Shown one piece after another: positions 35,201 to 47,200 of a DNA stretch of 64,000 nt. The translations under genes and the position numbers were made by a program. Every line of letters begins with the position of its first letter. Position 1 is the first letter of the stretch. The DNA comes from Branchinecta lynchi (lineage: Eukaryota > Arthropoda > Branchiopoda > Anostraca > Branchinectidae): positions 14,224,938 to 14,288,937 of the forward strand of contig JAKZAP010000014.1 in assembly GCA_023053575.1 (NCBI GenBank). The letters are read 5' to 3'. The notes below the pieces were generated by a model. It saw only the letters and a list, made by a program, of their open reading frames with translations, did not search any database and was not told the origin of the DNA.

Positions 35201-38200
35201 GTTCGTATTACAGAGGAACGACTCATTTATATTATCTACATGTAGTCCGTGTTTAAAGTGGGGCCGAGCTAACGATCTCGTATCCCTGCCGGCCTCCAGT
35301 GATCAAAATATACTGTCACGAAGTATTTTAGAAATTAAAGAACCTGAAATTCTATCTGCTTAAAATTCAATTAAATTCTAATTAATTTACAAGCACACCA
35401 GGGAAGAGCCTAGTTTCCCCCGCCTATACGAGAATGGGAGACTCTTGCCAGCCTACTAAACCTAGGAGGTCAGCAACATTATTCAAACAAAAGGGCAACT
35501 CTAATCTTCCCTATTTTAACCCTATTTGAAGACTTACAAGAAGGGAAGAAGGTTCCAGGAAATGCTAGTTGCATACTGAATATCCTAGTGAAGAATGCAT
35601 CACTGGTCGAGGCACGATGAAATCCTATCCTCTGTTTCAGGTACTGGTTACCTTTTGGATTTTTAAAGTTTTACCGAAATTTGGGCTGGGATAGGACAAC
35701 CTACTTACAGATCACTTATTTACTTAAATTGGCTTGAAGACCCGCTAAAAATGCGTTACTTCGCTGTTCCGCTGTTTGCGAATAATCGATTTTCAAATAG
35801 TGGAATTTCCGCCTGATTTGTGGTACCTCTACACTGTCATAAGTTTAAAACAGATAATTAAGACTTCGGATGTTATCTGTTGTGTTGTGCCTTACCATCA
35901 GGAAGAACGGAAAAACCGCCAAAAAAGTATCTGCTGAGTTTTCCGACATCATGACGATAAGGAATAAAGACAATAGATACTTTTTTGGCTGTTTTTTTTT
36001 TTGCTCTTCCTAACGAAGCTTGTTATGCATAGCATGTCATGCATAACGTTTTCAAACACAACATACAAGTGTTGTCTATTACGCATTGTCTGTTGGAACC
36101 GCGCATCCTTGTGTTAGAGATATCCTGCCCGATATAGCACTGGCGACAGGGCGGACGCAGCGCCAAATCTCCTGGTGCCAGTTATATGTCGAACTAACCG
36201 GTATTCGAATTCATTTGTGCCATATTTTATTGAGAAAATTAAAAAAAATGAGTGAATTCCAATGATTTATTTTCTTATGTAATAATTGTATATATTCAAG
36301 TATTGTAACACATTAAATATAATGGTCGACGTATTTAGTGCCATGTCGGCGCTACGAGTTTGATCAATAAAAATATCTATCTATCTATCTTATCTGTCAT
36401 GAAACTTCTGACAGTGTATGCACTTGTATTTTTGTTGTACGCCTTACGAGAAAGATTTTGCTTTTTTTTGGTTCAGGCACTAAGCAATCTTCACCAACCT
36501 CACCACTGCCCACTGAAAAACCGTGTTTAAGATTAAAAATTCCCGCGTCATAGTAGAATTTACGCTGTGGGTACGGAAGGCTTTCTTCAGCCGTAAGTTT
36601 TCCAAGCTTAGCGTCTTTAGCCATAGAAATGCAGGCTTTTACTGAAATTCAAATTTTCAGCGTCTCGATTAGGATTTGCCAAAAAATATAAAATCGAATA
36701 TCAAATGTAAAAATAAGCTGCCTTTTCAATTAAACTTTGAGAAACTGCTTACCTCACATCATTTCCGTCACAGAAATCCCAAGCGGAGGCGTGGCAGATC
36801 AGATCCCTCCCATCTTGTGGTTTCTCAATTAGCGAATTTTTCCAGAAATCAGGGGTCATCCGCTTCAGGCCAAGAGATACAAAGAAGTCTTCGGAAACTT
36901 CGAACATCTTCTGGGGCGTGTAGCCCTAAATGAATAAACAATAAATTACAAATAGTCTAAGCTGACTTTAAAATATACGTTCAATGGGTACAAACGGAAA
37001 CGTCAGCTACATGCTCTTTGGCAGCAATACTTCCGCCCTTCCTGGAAAGGGTCCTCGCCAGCAGAGCCAAAATAATACTAAACAGTGAGACAAATTGCGG
37101 GTTTACAAATTTCTACTAAAGCTAAAGTTTGGTCTGCACACACAGAGGTAACAGGGGTGGTTGTATCTTGTTTTTGCTGTACTCAGAATCAGAGCAAAAG
37201 AAAACGAGGGAGTAGCGTCAAGAGCTATGCTTTCCAAACGAACCATACTAGTATTACCGCCCACTACGCTTGCGGGATTCAAAGCGAGAAAAACTTCCGG
37301 GTTTAGAAATGTACTGCAACCAAGGAAACAATGGAGGATGTATCATTTTTTGCTGTCTTCAGAATATAAAGTTATCAGAGCCGGCGCTAGTGAACGATTG
37401 AATGAGTTTTAGTAGGGACGTTCACTAACGCTGGTGGTGCTAGTGTCGCTGCAATTCGAGTGTGTGCATTTTTTTCAAGTCTCGGCGCTACTCCTTAGTG
37501 TTATTTTGTTCTGGCTCAAAATATGAAGTTGTAGAGCCAACGCTGGTACTGACTGAGTTTAAGTTGGAACGTTCTCGATCGCTAATAGTGCTAGTGTCGC
37601 TGCTATGCAGTGTGTGTCACTTTCTTCAAGTCTGCTACTCCCTAGTATTATTTTGCTCTGCTCGCCAGGGTATCGACCGTCAGGGACAACTTTGGGGAGC
37701 GGAGGAAATGAACTTGCAATAGATAAATGAAGCTTCTACTACACTGTACAAGAAAATCTTGCAATATTTCCTACTGGGACTAATCTTGCCTTTATTGAGA
37801 TAAGATTATCCCTAATTCGATTAAGTTTATCTCAATATAGATAAGATTAATCCCAGTAGCAAATACTGCCTCCTTATTCGGAGAAACTTTTTACAGTGTA
37901 ACTATAAATATGCTATTTGGGCAATTAGTTTTGGATATTGCGGTAGAGATAAAAATAGTGCTGAGGTTTAATTTTGTACACCAAAATACGGAGAAACCTT
38001 TCCTGTCTTCACCCCAATCAAGCAGCAAGAAAGCTACCGTGTCGAACGAAATCTCAGCACTAGTTTTTTCCCTAGAGTGATCTCCAGAACGTATTTACCC
38101 AAACGGGATATTTTACAGTTGATAGAAGCTTCATCTATTTATTTCAGGCGTTTCTTCCGTTCCCCAACGTTGTCACTAACGCTCGACAGGACCATATTTG

Positions 38201-41200
38201 GTCCTTATGATCCTTATCCGTTATCCATATTTTATATATTTCTAAGACCAATTTCAAGACATTCCTTCAGCCAAAGCTGACCGCGAATCATACTTGACGG
38301 TGTTAATCCCAACTCATCTTGGTCGTTTGAATCTGGAAATTGTATGGATTATGGTTTATTTATAACTATAGTGAGTTGATGTTCTTATAAGTTGCGTTTT
38401 TGCTGATACCATGGTATCTGTTACCGCGGTAATTCGATCTGCAATTAGTCGTTTTTGGGATCCCAAAACGTAAGTGGAGGGATACCTATGACATCGCAAA
38501 AGTTGTCCGTCTGTCCGTCCGTCCGTCTGTCCGTCCGTCCGTCCGTCCGTCTGTCCGTCCGTCCGTCCGTCCGTCCGTCTGTAAGCACGATAACTCTCGA
38601 AGGGAATGAGATATTTTGATGAAACTTGGTGAGAAGGTTCGTTGGGTCGTCGGACCAGTCAAGTTCGTAGATGGGCTTTGTAGCTCTACATTTAGGGGTG
38701 GGGGAGGGGATTGAAATTAAGGGACAAACAAAATATTTTGAAACAGCTAATGTGATAGTCGATTATGGGGTAAGAAGACATACTGAACACGATGGTGAAA
38801 ACCATTTTGTCATCGGACAAGTAGTTCGCCCGGAATCCGGCCAAAACCGGAAAGTTTGTTGAAAGTAAAAGTTTTATTTGAAGTTGATTAGATGTTCGAT
38901 TTAGGGGTAGGAAGACATGCTGAAGACGATGGTGAAAATTATTTTCTCGACGGACAAGTATTTCGCCCGGAATCCGGCCCAAACCGGAAAGTTTGTTGAA
39001 AGTAAAAGTTTTATTTGAAATTGATTAGATGTTCGATTTAGGGGTAAGAAGACATGCTGAAGACGATGGTGAAAACTATCTTCTCGACAGACAAGTATTT
39101 CGACCGGAATCCGGCCCAAACCGGAAAGTTTGTCAAAATTAAAAGTTTAATTTGGAGTTGATTGGATGTTCGATTTAGGGCAAGAAGACATGCTGAACAC
39201 TTATGTGAAAACAAGTTTCTACCCGGACATGTAGTTCGTCCGGAATCCGGCCAAAACCGGAAAACTGTTGGAAGTCAAAGTTTTATTTCTAGTTGATTAG
39301 ATAAGCGATTTAGGGGTAAGAAGAGATGCTGAGTCCCTGTGTGACAATCGTATTTTACCCGGACATATAGTTCGACCGGAATCCGGCTGGAATAGGAAAA
39401 TTTGTTATAAGCTAAATTTCTATTTGAAGTTGATTAGATGTTCGTTACTGGGGAAAGAAGATACCCTGATTTCGTCTTTGAGCTTTCTTTTTTCGCCGGA
39501 CAAGTAGTTCTGGAGTTCGGCCGGAACCGGGAAATTGGCAGAAGTGGCAGGAAGTTTTCGTCAAAACAGATATGACTTATAGGGGTAAACACACATGCTG
39601 AATCCAAATCTGAACTTGGTTTTCTCAGGTGATTAGCTATTTGGCCTTAATCTGTTTCTGAATTTTAATTGTAAAAATGTTCAAGGAGTCTGGCGAAGAC
39701 TGGATCTGGCTAAGACAAGACCCAGTTGTCTGGATCAGATATTGAATTTTTGGGATCCCATCGAAACCTTTGGTCTTGTTGCAGTTATCGTGGGATCTGA
39801 TACACGGTGCTCTGCAAAAACGACTATTGCCGAAATTGCACTTTTCGAAGACATCCCAAAACAAAAACAGATATCCAGTTACATCACTAAGTGCTAAACT
39901 TCTTTCTCATCAATCTGACAAAATTGATGAAAGTGAGATGACTTTTCAGATACCACGACCAGTTACCACGGTCGGACCGTAGTATCTGAATATCTGATAC
40001 CACGATAACTGGCAAGATACCACGATAACTGCAATAAGGACTTTAGACCGTGATAACAGATATCATGGTATCAGCAAAAACGCAACTATGATTTGTAGTA
40101 GAAGAAAATGTCCGCCATTTGGCCTCGAGCCTTCTCTTTGCCAAATTGGTCTTTATGTTGAATTTAATTTGAAATAAACGGAACTTGAACTTGGTGCAAA
40201 ACGGATATGTCAGCTACATTTTATTAGAGCTATATTTCGGCCCTTCTTGGCAAGGGCTCTTCTAAAGAGGATTTACTAATCCGTTTTGCACCGTCAAATA
40301 TGATTCGCAGTCAGCTTGGGCTGAAGGAAAATCTCTCACAAGGATCCTTGTCGAGACAGATTTTTCTTTTCTTCTTTTCTCTCCTTCTTTTTCTTTGTTT
40401 GATTTCTTTGTTTTGTTTCCCTTAAAGGACACCTGAACAGTGAAACCAGAACACACCATGGAGAATGCATTTACAGAGCCGGCCACGGAGAGCATTCTTC
40501 GACTGACCGTGACGTTTTCAAAATAGTGATGTTCGTTTCTGGAGGTTTGCACATGCAGACTCCAAGACAAAAAGCGCAATTCATTCAAATCTTGTACAGC
40601 GCTGGCCGGATCGTATTGGAATTTCTTCTAGATATACGTTTGGGCTTAACTGGTTCAACAAATATTCCAGAAGACGGGTTGATGGTGGCATTTGTTCATT
40701 TCTAAAATTTATTCGGTACTGAAATAAGGACAGATGCAAAGTGGAGCAAAAATCATAGCTTGGAAACACTATTTCGTATTTGGATTGAGTGGGCAATGTG
40801 GACGGAAGTCATACAGATACGGATGATACTTGGTACTCTTCATTCAGGTGTCCTTTAAGACTATATGAATAAAGAATAAGCCCCGCCCATTGTCAGGCCT
40901 TATGGTGGGGCCATAAAGAGTTAATGATGTTTTTACTTTTATGAATAAACGAAACTGAAGAAGAGCCGAAAAATCGCTGCAAAAGCAGACGTAGCTATTC
41001 ACTGTACGAACGAAATGAAACGATCAGAATTGTGTGAGAATACTCTTGATGACTATCTCTCCTTGCCGATGCAAACTCTCGGGCCTCTCCGAGTAGCTAG
41101 CGGAAGAAAGGCAGAAATGGTGTCACAGCTGCACCCAAAGATCGCGGTGATTGATTGACACTGGATTTGAATCGTTGAGTTTCATTAGTAGGGACACGCT

Positions 41201-44200
41201 TACTCCTTCTTCCTAAGGATCACTGGCGTGTTTTGGACTTAGTCATATAGAGTATTATGTGTGACAGGATGTGCGGTCCAGTTGATAGTGGCGCTCTGAA
41301 AAAAATACACTTGTCGCATTGAATTAACGATTAATAACTGCGGTACATACAAAGTTCCAACATATAAAAGCGTAATGAGAAATGCCACTAAAAAGTGTGT
41401 CGAAAGCAGTGTTAGGAAGTACTTCAAGTACTACTTAAGTACAAAATCAAGGTACTTGAATTTTACTTAAGTGTACTTAAGTAAAATAAATAGGTACTTC
41501 AAGCTCTCAAGTACCAATAAATTCTTAAGTACTTTCAAGTACTCTCCCAAGTACATTCCGCTTGGATCGAACGATTTTTTTTAAAAGAAAAGGATTTTTC
41601 AGAAAAGGAAATTTCAAGACTCAAAAGTATTTCGATTTCAGGATGGGCAAAAATGCTAAAAGCAGATTTCCAGTACTAGTATCTCCACAAGAAGACAAAT
41701 CATTAGTCTTAAACGAGGCAGACTTCTTTGAATGTTTCTTGTCCTAGAACAGTGCAGTTCGGACTAAGTGGAAAAAGAAGAAAACGCCTGTTAAGGAATT
41801 CCTAGACGACCGTAATTAGTTACTTTGGTAGGCTGGTAGATGACTTTCGTCAAGTGGATACAACTGGCACTGTTCAAAGCTAACTAACATTGAAAGAAGC
41901 GCAGCCCTGATGTCTTTCGTGGTATTTAATTCTTTGTTTAAACTACCAAATGCTTTATTCCCATGACGTTCTTTATTTACCACTATACGACTGAATATGA
42001 CTGAGCTAGAAATAGTGCTAGTAGAGTTGTACTTAAGTAGTACTTGAAGTACTACTTAAGTACAAGTTCTGTACTTAAAACTCAAGTACTAATTAAGTAC
42101 AATTGTGGTCTGGTACGTAATACTTGATACGTAAGTACAAAATTTAGAAGTACTTAATACTTAAGTACAAATTTCAAGTACTTGTTACAACACTGGTCGA
42201 AAGAGAGAGTATCAGCCATAACGGTAGCAATGAAGTTGAACCCAGGAAAGGAAAACGAAGGCCCAAGAAAACTCGATTGTAGCCTAAAATAAACAATAGG
42301 TGGATTTATTTTACCTGATTATTCAATTCATCGGTCACATCAACGGAGGGGAGACCCTTGTGGGGGACCGTGTCCGACAGAAGATGGTTCCACTGCTGGG
42401 CCCACATGTTGCCTGAAAACATCAGCTTGTTATAAATATCAAGACTAGACTTTCCTTTCAATATAGGTGTCAACCCCCAACTGTTTGAAATACCTATAAT
42501 TTCGACTGAAGCTGGACGAGTGACGCATCCAACAACATCGCAACAATACAACCCCTTTAACAGTTCGCTGGTTGATGATTTCTGTGACGAACTGGGAGCC
42601 ATCTATCTGGATCCGCCTGGATCTGATAGCAGAAAAAAGCATTTTGTTAAGTATAATAAAATAATTGTATAATAAAATAATCTAATCTAATCTATCTAAT
42701 CTTAAGATTTGTCAAATTCACCTTCACTTGATGGATTTTAGGGAATCTACCGGATTATTGCTCAGGGAACCTACCAGAAGTTTCTCAAGGGATCTACCGA
42801 AATCTTGCTCACGGAATCTACCGGAACTTGTCCTGGGGAATTTACAGGAGGCTGGATCAGGGGATCTACCGGACTTTGCTCCACGGAATCTACTAGAATT
42901 TTGGATTCTACCAGAATTTCGCTCAGGGAGTCTACCTAAATCTTGCTCAACGGATCTACCGGAACTTGTCTTGGGGGAATTCATTGGAGGCTGTATCAAA
43001 GAATCTACCGGGCTTTGCTCCACAGATCTACCAGAATTTGTGTCAGGGAATCTACCAGGATAAGTACAGACTCAAAGCTTACCAGGATGACCCCGGCACA
43101 CAACTTTACCAGAGCGATTTTTTCAGACAGACGACACGGCGTACCGGTACATTCATCGGGTGATTCCGGTAACGTTTGGAGCTTTCAAGAATTCGGCAAC
43201 CTACTGAAATTTCCAGAATTTCCAACTACAAATACTGTTCCAGGAGTACCGTCTACTCCAGTTTTGACAGCTTTCTCGACTCTTTTCCGGTAATATCCCC
43301 AGAAGAGTTCAAAAACGAGTTAGCACTTTTTCCGACACGGTCTCAGAAGTCGCCAGGAGAGCCTCGAATCAAACAAAAAGTTCGAAGATACATTCGAAGT
43401 CTTTCGTGAACTGAAAGATGTCTTACCACTAGTATGGAAAGTTTTCAAGCTCGCTATGACAATTCCTGTTACTTCAGCAAAACGGAAAGACTTTTTAGCA
43501 AGATGAAGTTGGTTAGGACCACTTTGAGTTCAACAATGGCTGACCAGCCAGCGTCTGTTACCATTCGCATCGATGTAGTTGACGAATGTAAAACTGGATG
43601 TGTGTGTTAACAAATGGCGCTAAAAACGCGACGAATAAATGTGTAGGGTGGGTTGAAGGTCGAAGAGTTTTTAGTTTTAACTGACAATCCTCAAGTTTAA
43701 CTGAATAGGGCTGAGATCTAACAGACCAGTAACACATCACTTATTCACTTAAGTTTTCCTGACACCCGGTCGAACCCCGTTAAACATGACTTACTTCGTT
43801 TCCCCGTTATCCAGGGATAATCGATTTTATAATTATTCTTTCGGGTTTGTAGTGCCTCTATCTACATGTCCCTCTACGCTTGAAATACTTACCAACTAGA
43901 AATGTAAGCCATTGCCGAAAAATAAATAAAAATATCAGATTCATTGCAAGACATCTGAAAATATATTTCAAAACAAGCGTAACTTCTCCGATCGACATCT
44001 TTAGCCCTGAAAGTGCAGGAGTTTGTTCAAATTTAAATTCTCCGCGTCTGGATGAATTTTGGTTTTTCGTGCAATCAGCGCACACTGAACGTTACTACCA
44101 GAGCCCCGGGTGGAAAAATACAAAATCCCTCAGATTTGTAGAAATATTTCAGTGTATTCGGATATCAGCTCTAAAAATAAGCTGCCTTTTTAGATAAACT

Positions 44201-47200
44201 TTAACGAGCCTATTTTATTGTTGTTTGTAAGCTGTAGTACATAATCAAGCGCAGGACACAACAGTATTTCAGACTTTCTGCAGAGATGGTCGGTAAATAT
44301 ATATACGGAGAATTGTCCGTAAAACCTCGAAACATCCGGTAGAATTCTGCAGCCGACCCCCCCCCCCCCCCCTCAGGAAGGTGTCGGGACGCCTCTGAGC
44401 GGTCCACCTGAATCTAAGAGCCCCCTCTAGGATCTTTGCTCTCAGAAATAAAAATCCTGCTACTATTGTTTTTGTTAGCAAGTAGGCTGCTGTCGCAATC
44501 CGGACTGGAAGTGATCTAGGAAACGCTTGATTCAAATTTCTTTCACAAAAACTGACCGGAAACAAATGCGAAACAAACTGCGACAAAGTCTAGTTCAAAG
44601 AATGCAGGAGTAGTTTACTTTCAGTGTTTTCGGTATACTTCTCACCACATGTGATACTGCGAAACTGGCAGACACAAGTTCTAGCGCCCGAAGTGATATA
44701 CCTCAAGTATACGAGAAACATTCCCTCGGAAATTATGTCATTGTAATCATGAAACTAGTTTGCTGAGCCTCAACACTCTCCCCAGAACAGTACCGGATAA
44801 AAGCCTGTAAAGGCTCCTAGGCAGTTGGAATACCCCCCCCCCCCCCCCCCTGCAAACTACATCCCAGCAGTGTGAACGTCGAACGCTAGATAGAGACGGC
44901 CATCAATACTGCACATGACACATATATAGTTTGAAGCAAAACGATTCAAAAAGGCAGATTGTAATTTTTCTTCAAGACTAAATGAAAATTATTTTGATCC
45001 ATTTTCGCAGGGCCCGTAAAAGGAGCGAAGCGGCAGGTGCTTATTCAGCCTGTCTGGTAATCCGTTTCGCACCGTCAAAGATGATTCGCGGTCAGCTTGG
45101 GCTGAAGGACTATCAATCCCGCACCGCTCCAGAAGGAGCCTTCCAGTCATAACCAAAACGCGACATATGATCATCTACCACATCCAGTTCCAAAATCCTC
45201 ACATGTTCCTATATTCTCCCCACTGGCTCCTCCCCAATCCGTAATCGCAGTATACAGCACGACTCACATCTGTAAAACGAAAACTTTGCGGTTGTAACTC
45301 GCCTAGCAGCTTGCATTATCTTTATATCCGACACGATCCAGAATTTTACTGCATTTTACATTTTTCTCGGATCGAGTTATTAAGACATTCTGGATTGTTT
45401 TAAGTGTGGCAAAAGATTTAATGTTTGGAAATTAATCTACGGTTGAGATTAAAAGTTCACTGAAAGAACAGGGACACGCAACTGGTTCTGAATCACGCTT
45501 TCACTTAGACAGGTTTGAAAATAGGATACAAAAAGTTGCCATTCGCTCGACTTTTCCTGATTAGCAATTTTGTATTTGTTGCGGAAGATCTTTCGGGCTC
45601 GTAGTAGCTCTAGGTAAGTTCAAACACTAACATGAAACAATAAAATTAAATAGTCTGATGAAAATATTAGACTTACTGTCCACGACTCTAAAATATCTTT
45701 TACACAAATAAACGCCCAGGCTGCTACTCCTGGAACTGCTCTGAACTTATTGTGCATCCAGAGATATAGCAGCGCCTTTAATTTTCTGCCGTTCACCATC
45801 TTACAAAATGAACAAGATCAAAGATTTCGACAAGATTCCAGAAAATTGGACCTTGTAGATATCTGGTATTCGCCAGACTTCTTAAAAATGTTTACTGCTA
45901 ACATATAGAAAGAGATTAAGCTCAGTGGATAATCTGAGAAAACTAAGTTCAGATGTGGATTCAGCGTGTGTTTTTTCTCCTATATGTCATTTATACTTCG
46001 ACGAACTGGTCCAAACTTCCAGCTGCCTTACTTCTGCCAAATTTCCGGTTTCAGCCGAATTCTTGGCGAACTACTTGTCCGTTAAAAAAAGAAAGAAAAC
46101 AAGTCACCATATCGTCTTACCCCCGTATCGAACCTCTACCAACTTCAGACGAAACTCGCAACTTTTAACGAATTATCACGTTTTGGCCGGATTACGGGCA
46201 AATTATTTGTCTAGCGAGAAAATAATTTACATATAAGGATTCAGCATGCCTCCTTACCATTACCTCGATCCTCTAATCAACTTCAGATAAAATTTGACGG
46301 AGCAAATGGATAAGTCAGCTACATTTTATTAGAGCTATATTTCGGCCCTTCTTGACAAGGGTCCTCTTCAGGCTCAAGCCGAAGGAATATTTTTAAGATA
46401 AAACTTTTACTTCTAACAATTTTTCCGGTTTCAGCCGGATCCCCAGCGAACTACATGTCCGGGTAGAAGATGGTTGTCATGTACGGGTTCAGCATGTCTT
46501 CTTACCCCTGAATCGAACATCTGATCAAGTTCAAATAACACTTTCATTTTAAACAAATTTTCCGGTTTTGGCCAGATTTCGGGCGAACTACTTGTCCGGC
46601 GAAAAAATAATTTTCATATACGTGTTCAGCATGTCTCCTTATCCCTATATTTAACCTCTAATCAACTTCAGAGTAAAGTCTTATGTTTCATAAACGTTCC
46701 ATTTTTTATGGTATCTGCCCTTCGGCCAAGTGCCATATAGCGATCACAATTTTTGTCCGTCCGTCGGTCTGTCGGTCGGTCCGGGTTTCGCTAGTTTGGG
46801 CACTTCCACATAAGCTAGGGCGATGAAACTTGACAGGCACATCAGGGACCCCAAAAGATTAAGTTGGAAATAGTCATTTCCCCGGTCCGAGCATCGTGGG
46901 GGGAGTGGAGGGAGCGGGAATCCTGAATATCGAGGTATTTATAACTTTGGAACGGGTTATCGGATCTTAATGAAATTTGATATTTGGAAAGACCCTGTGT
47001 CTCAGACGATCCAATTCAAATCCAAACCGGATCCGGTGATTTTGGGGGGAGTTGGAGGGGGGCATGAAAATCTTGGGAAATGTTTAGAGTGGAGGGATCA
47101 GGATGAAACTTGGCGGGAAGAACAAGCACAAGTCCTAGATGGATCACTGACAGAAACGGACCGGATTCGGGGACTGTGGGAGGAGTTGGAGGGGGGATTC

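Larger units (their letters stand above)
35662..36740. mobile_element. O-family element 4, ending 11 bp from an ACE splice donor
   Basis: It starts TTAAAGTTTTACCGAAATTT and ends AATTAAACTTTGA at 36740. A U element and a LINE tail split it. The right part keeps AAAAATAAGCTGCCTTTTCA as in the copies at 44.2 and 61.5 kb. Confidence 0.7.

Noticed and set aside
38505..38580. CRISPR-like array in the (GTCC/GTCT)n and 137-bp repeats
   Set aside because: These are a microsatellite and a minisatellite with no unique spacers, in a eukaryotic intron.
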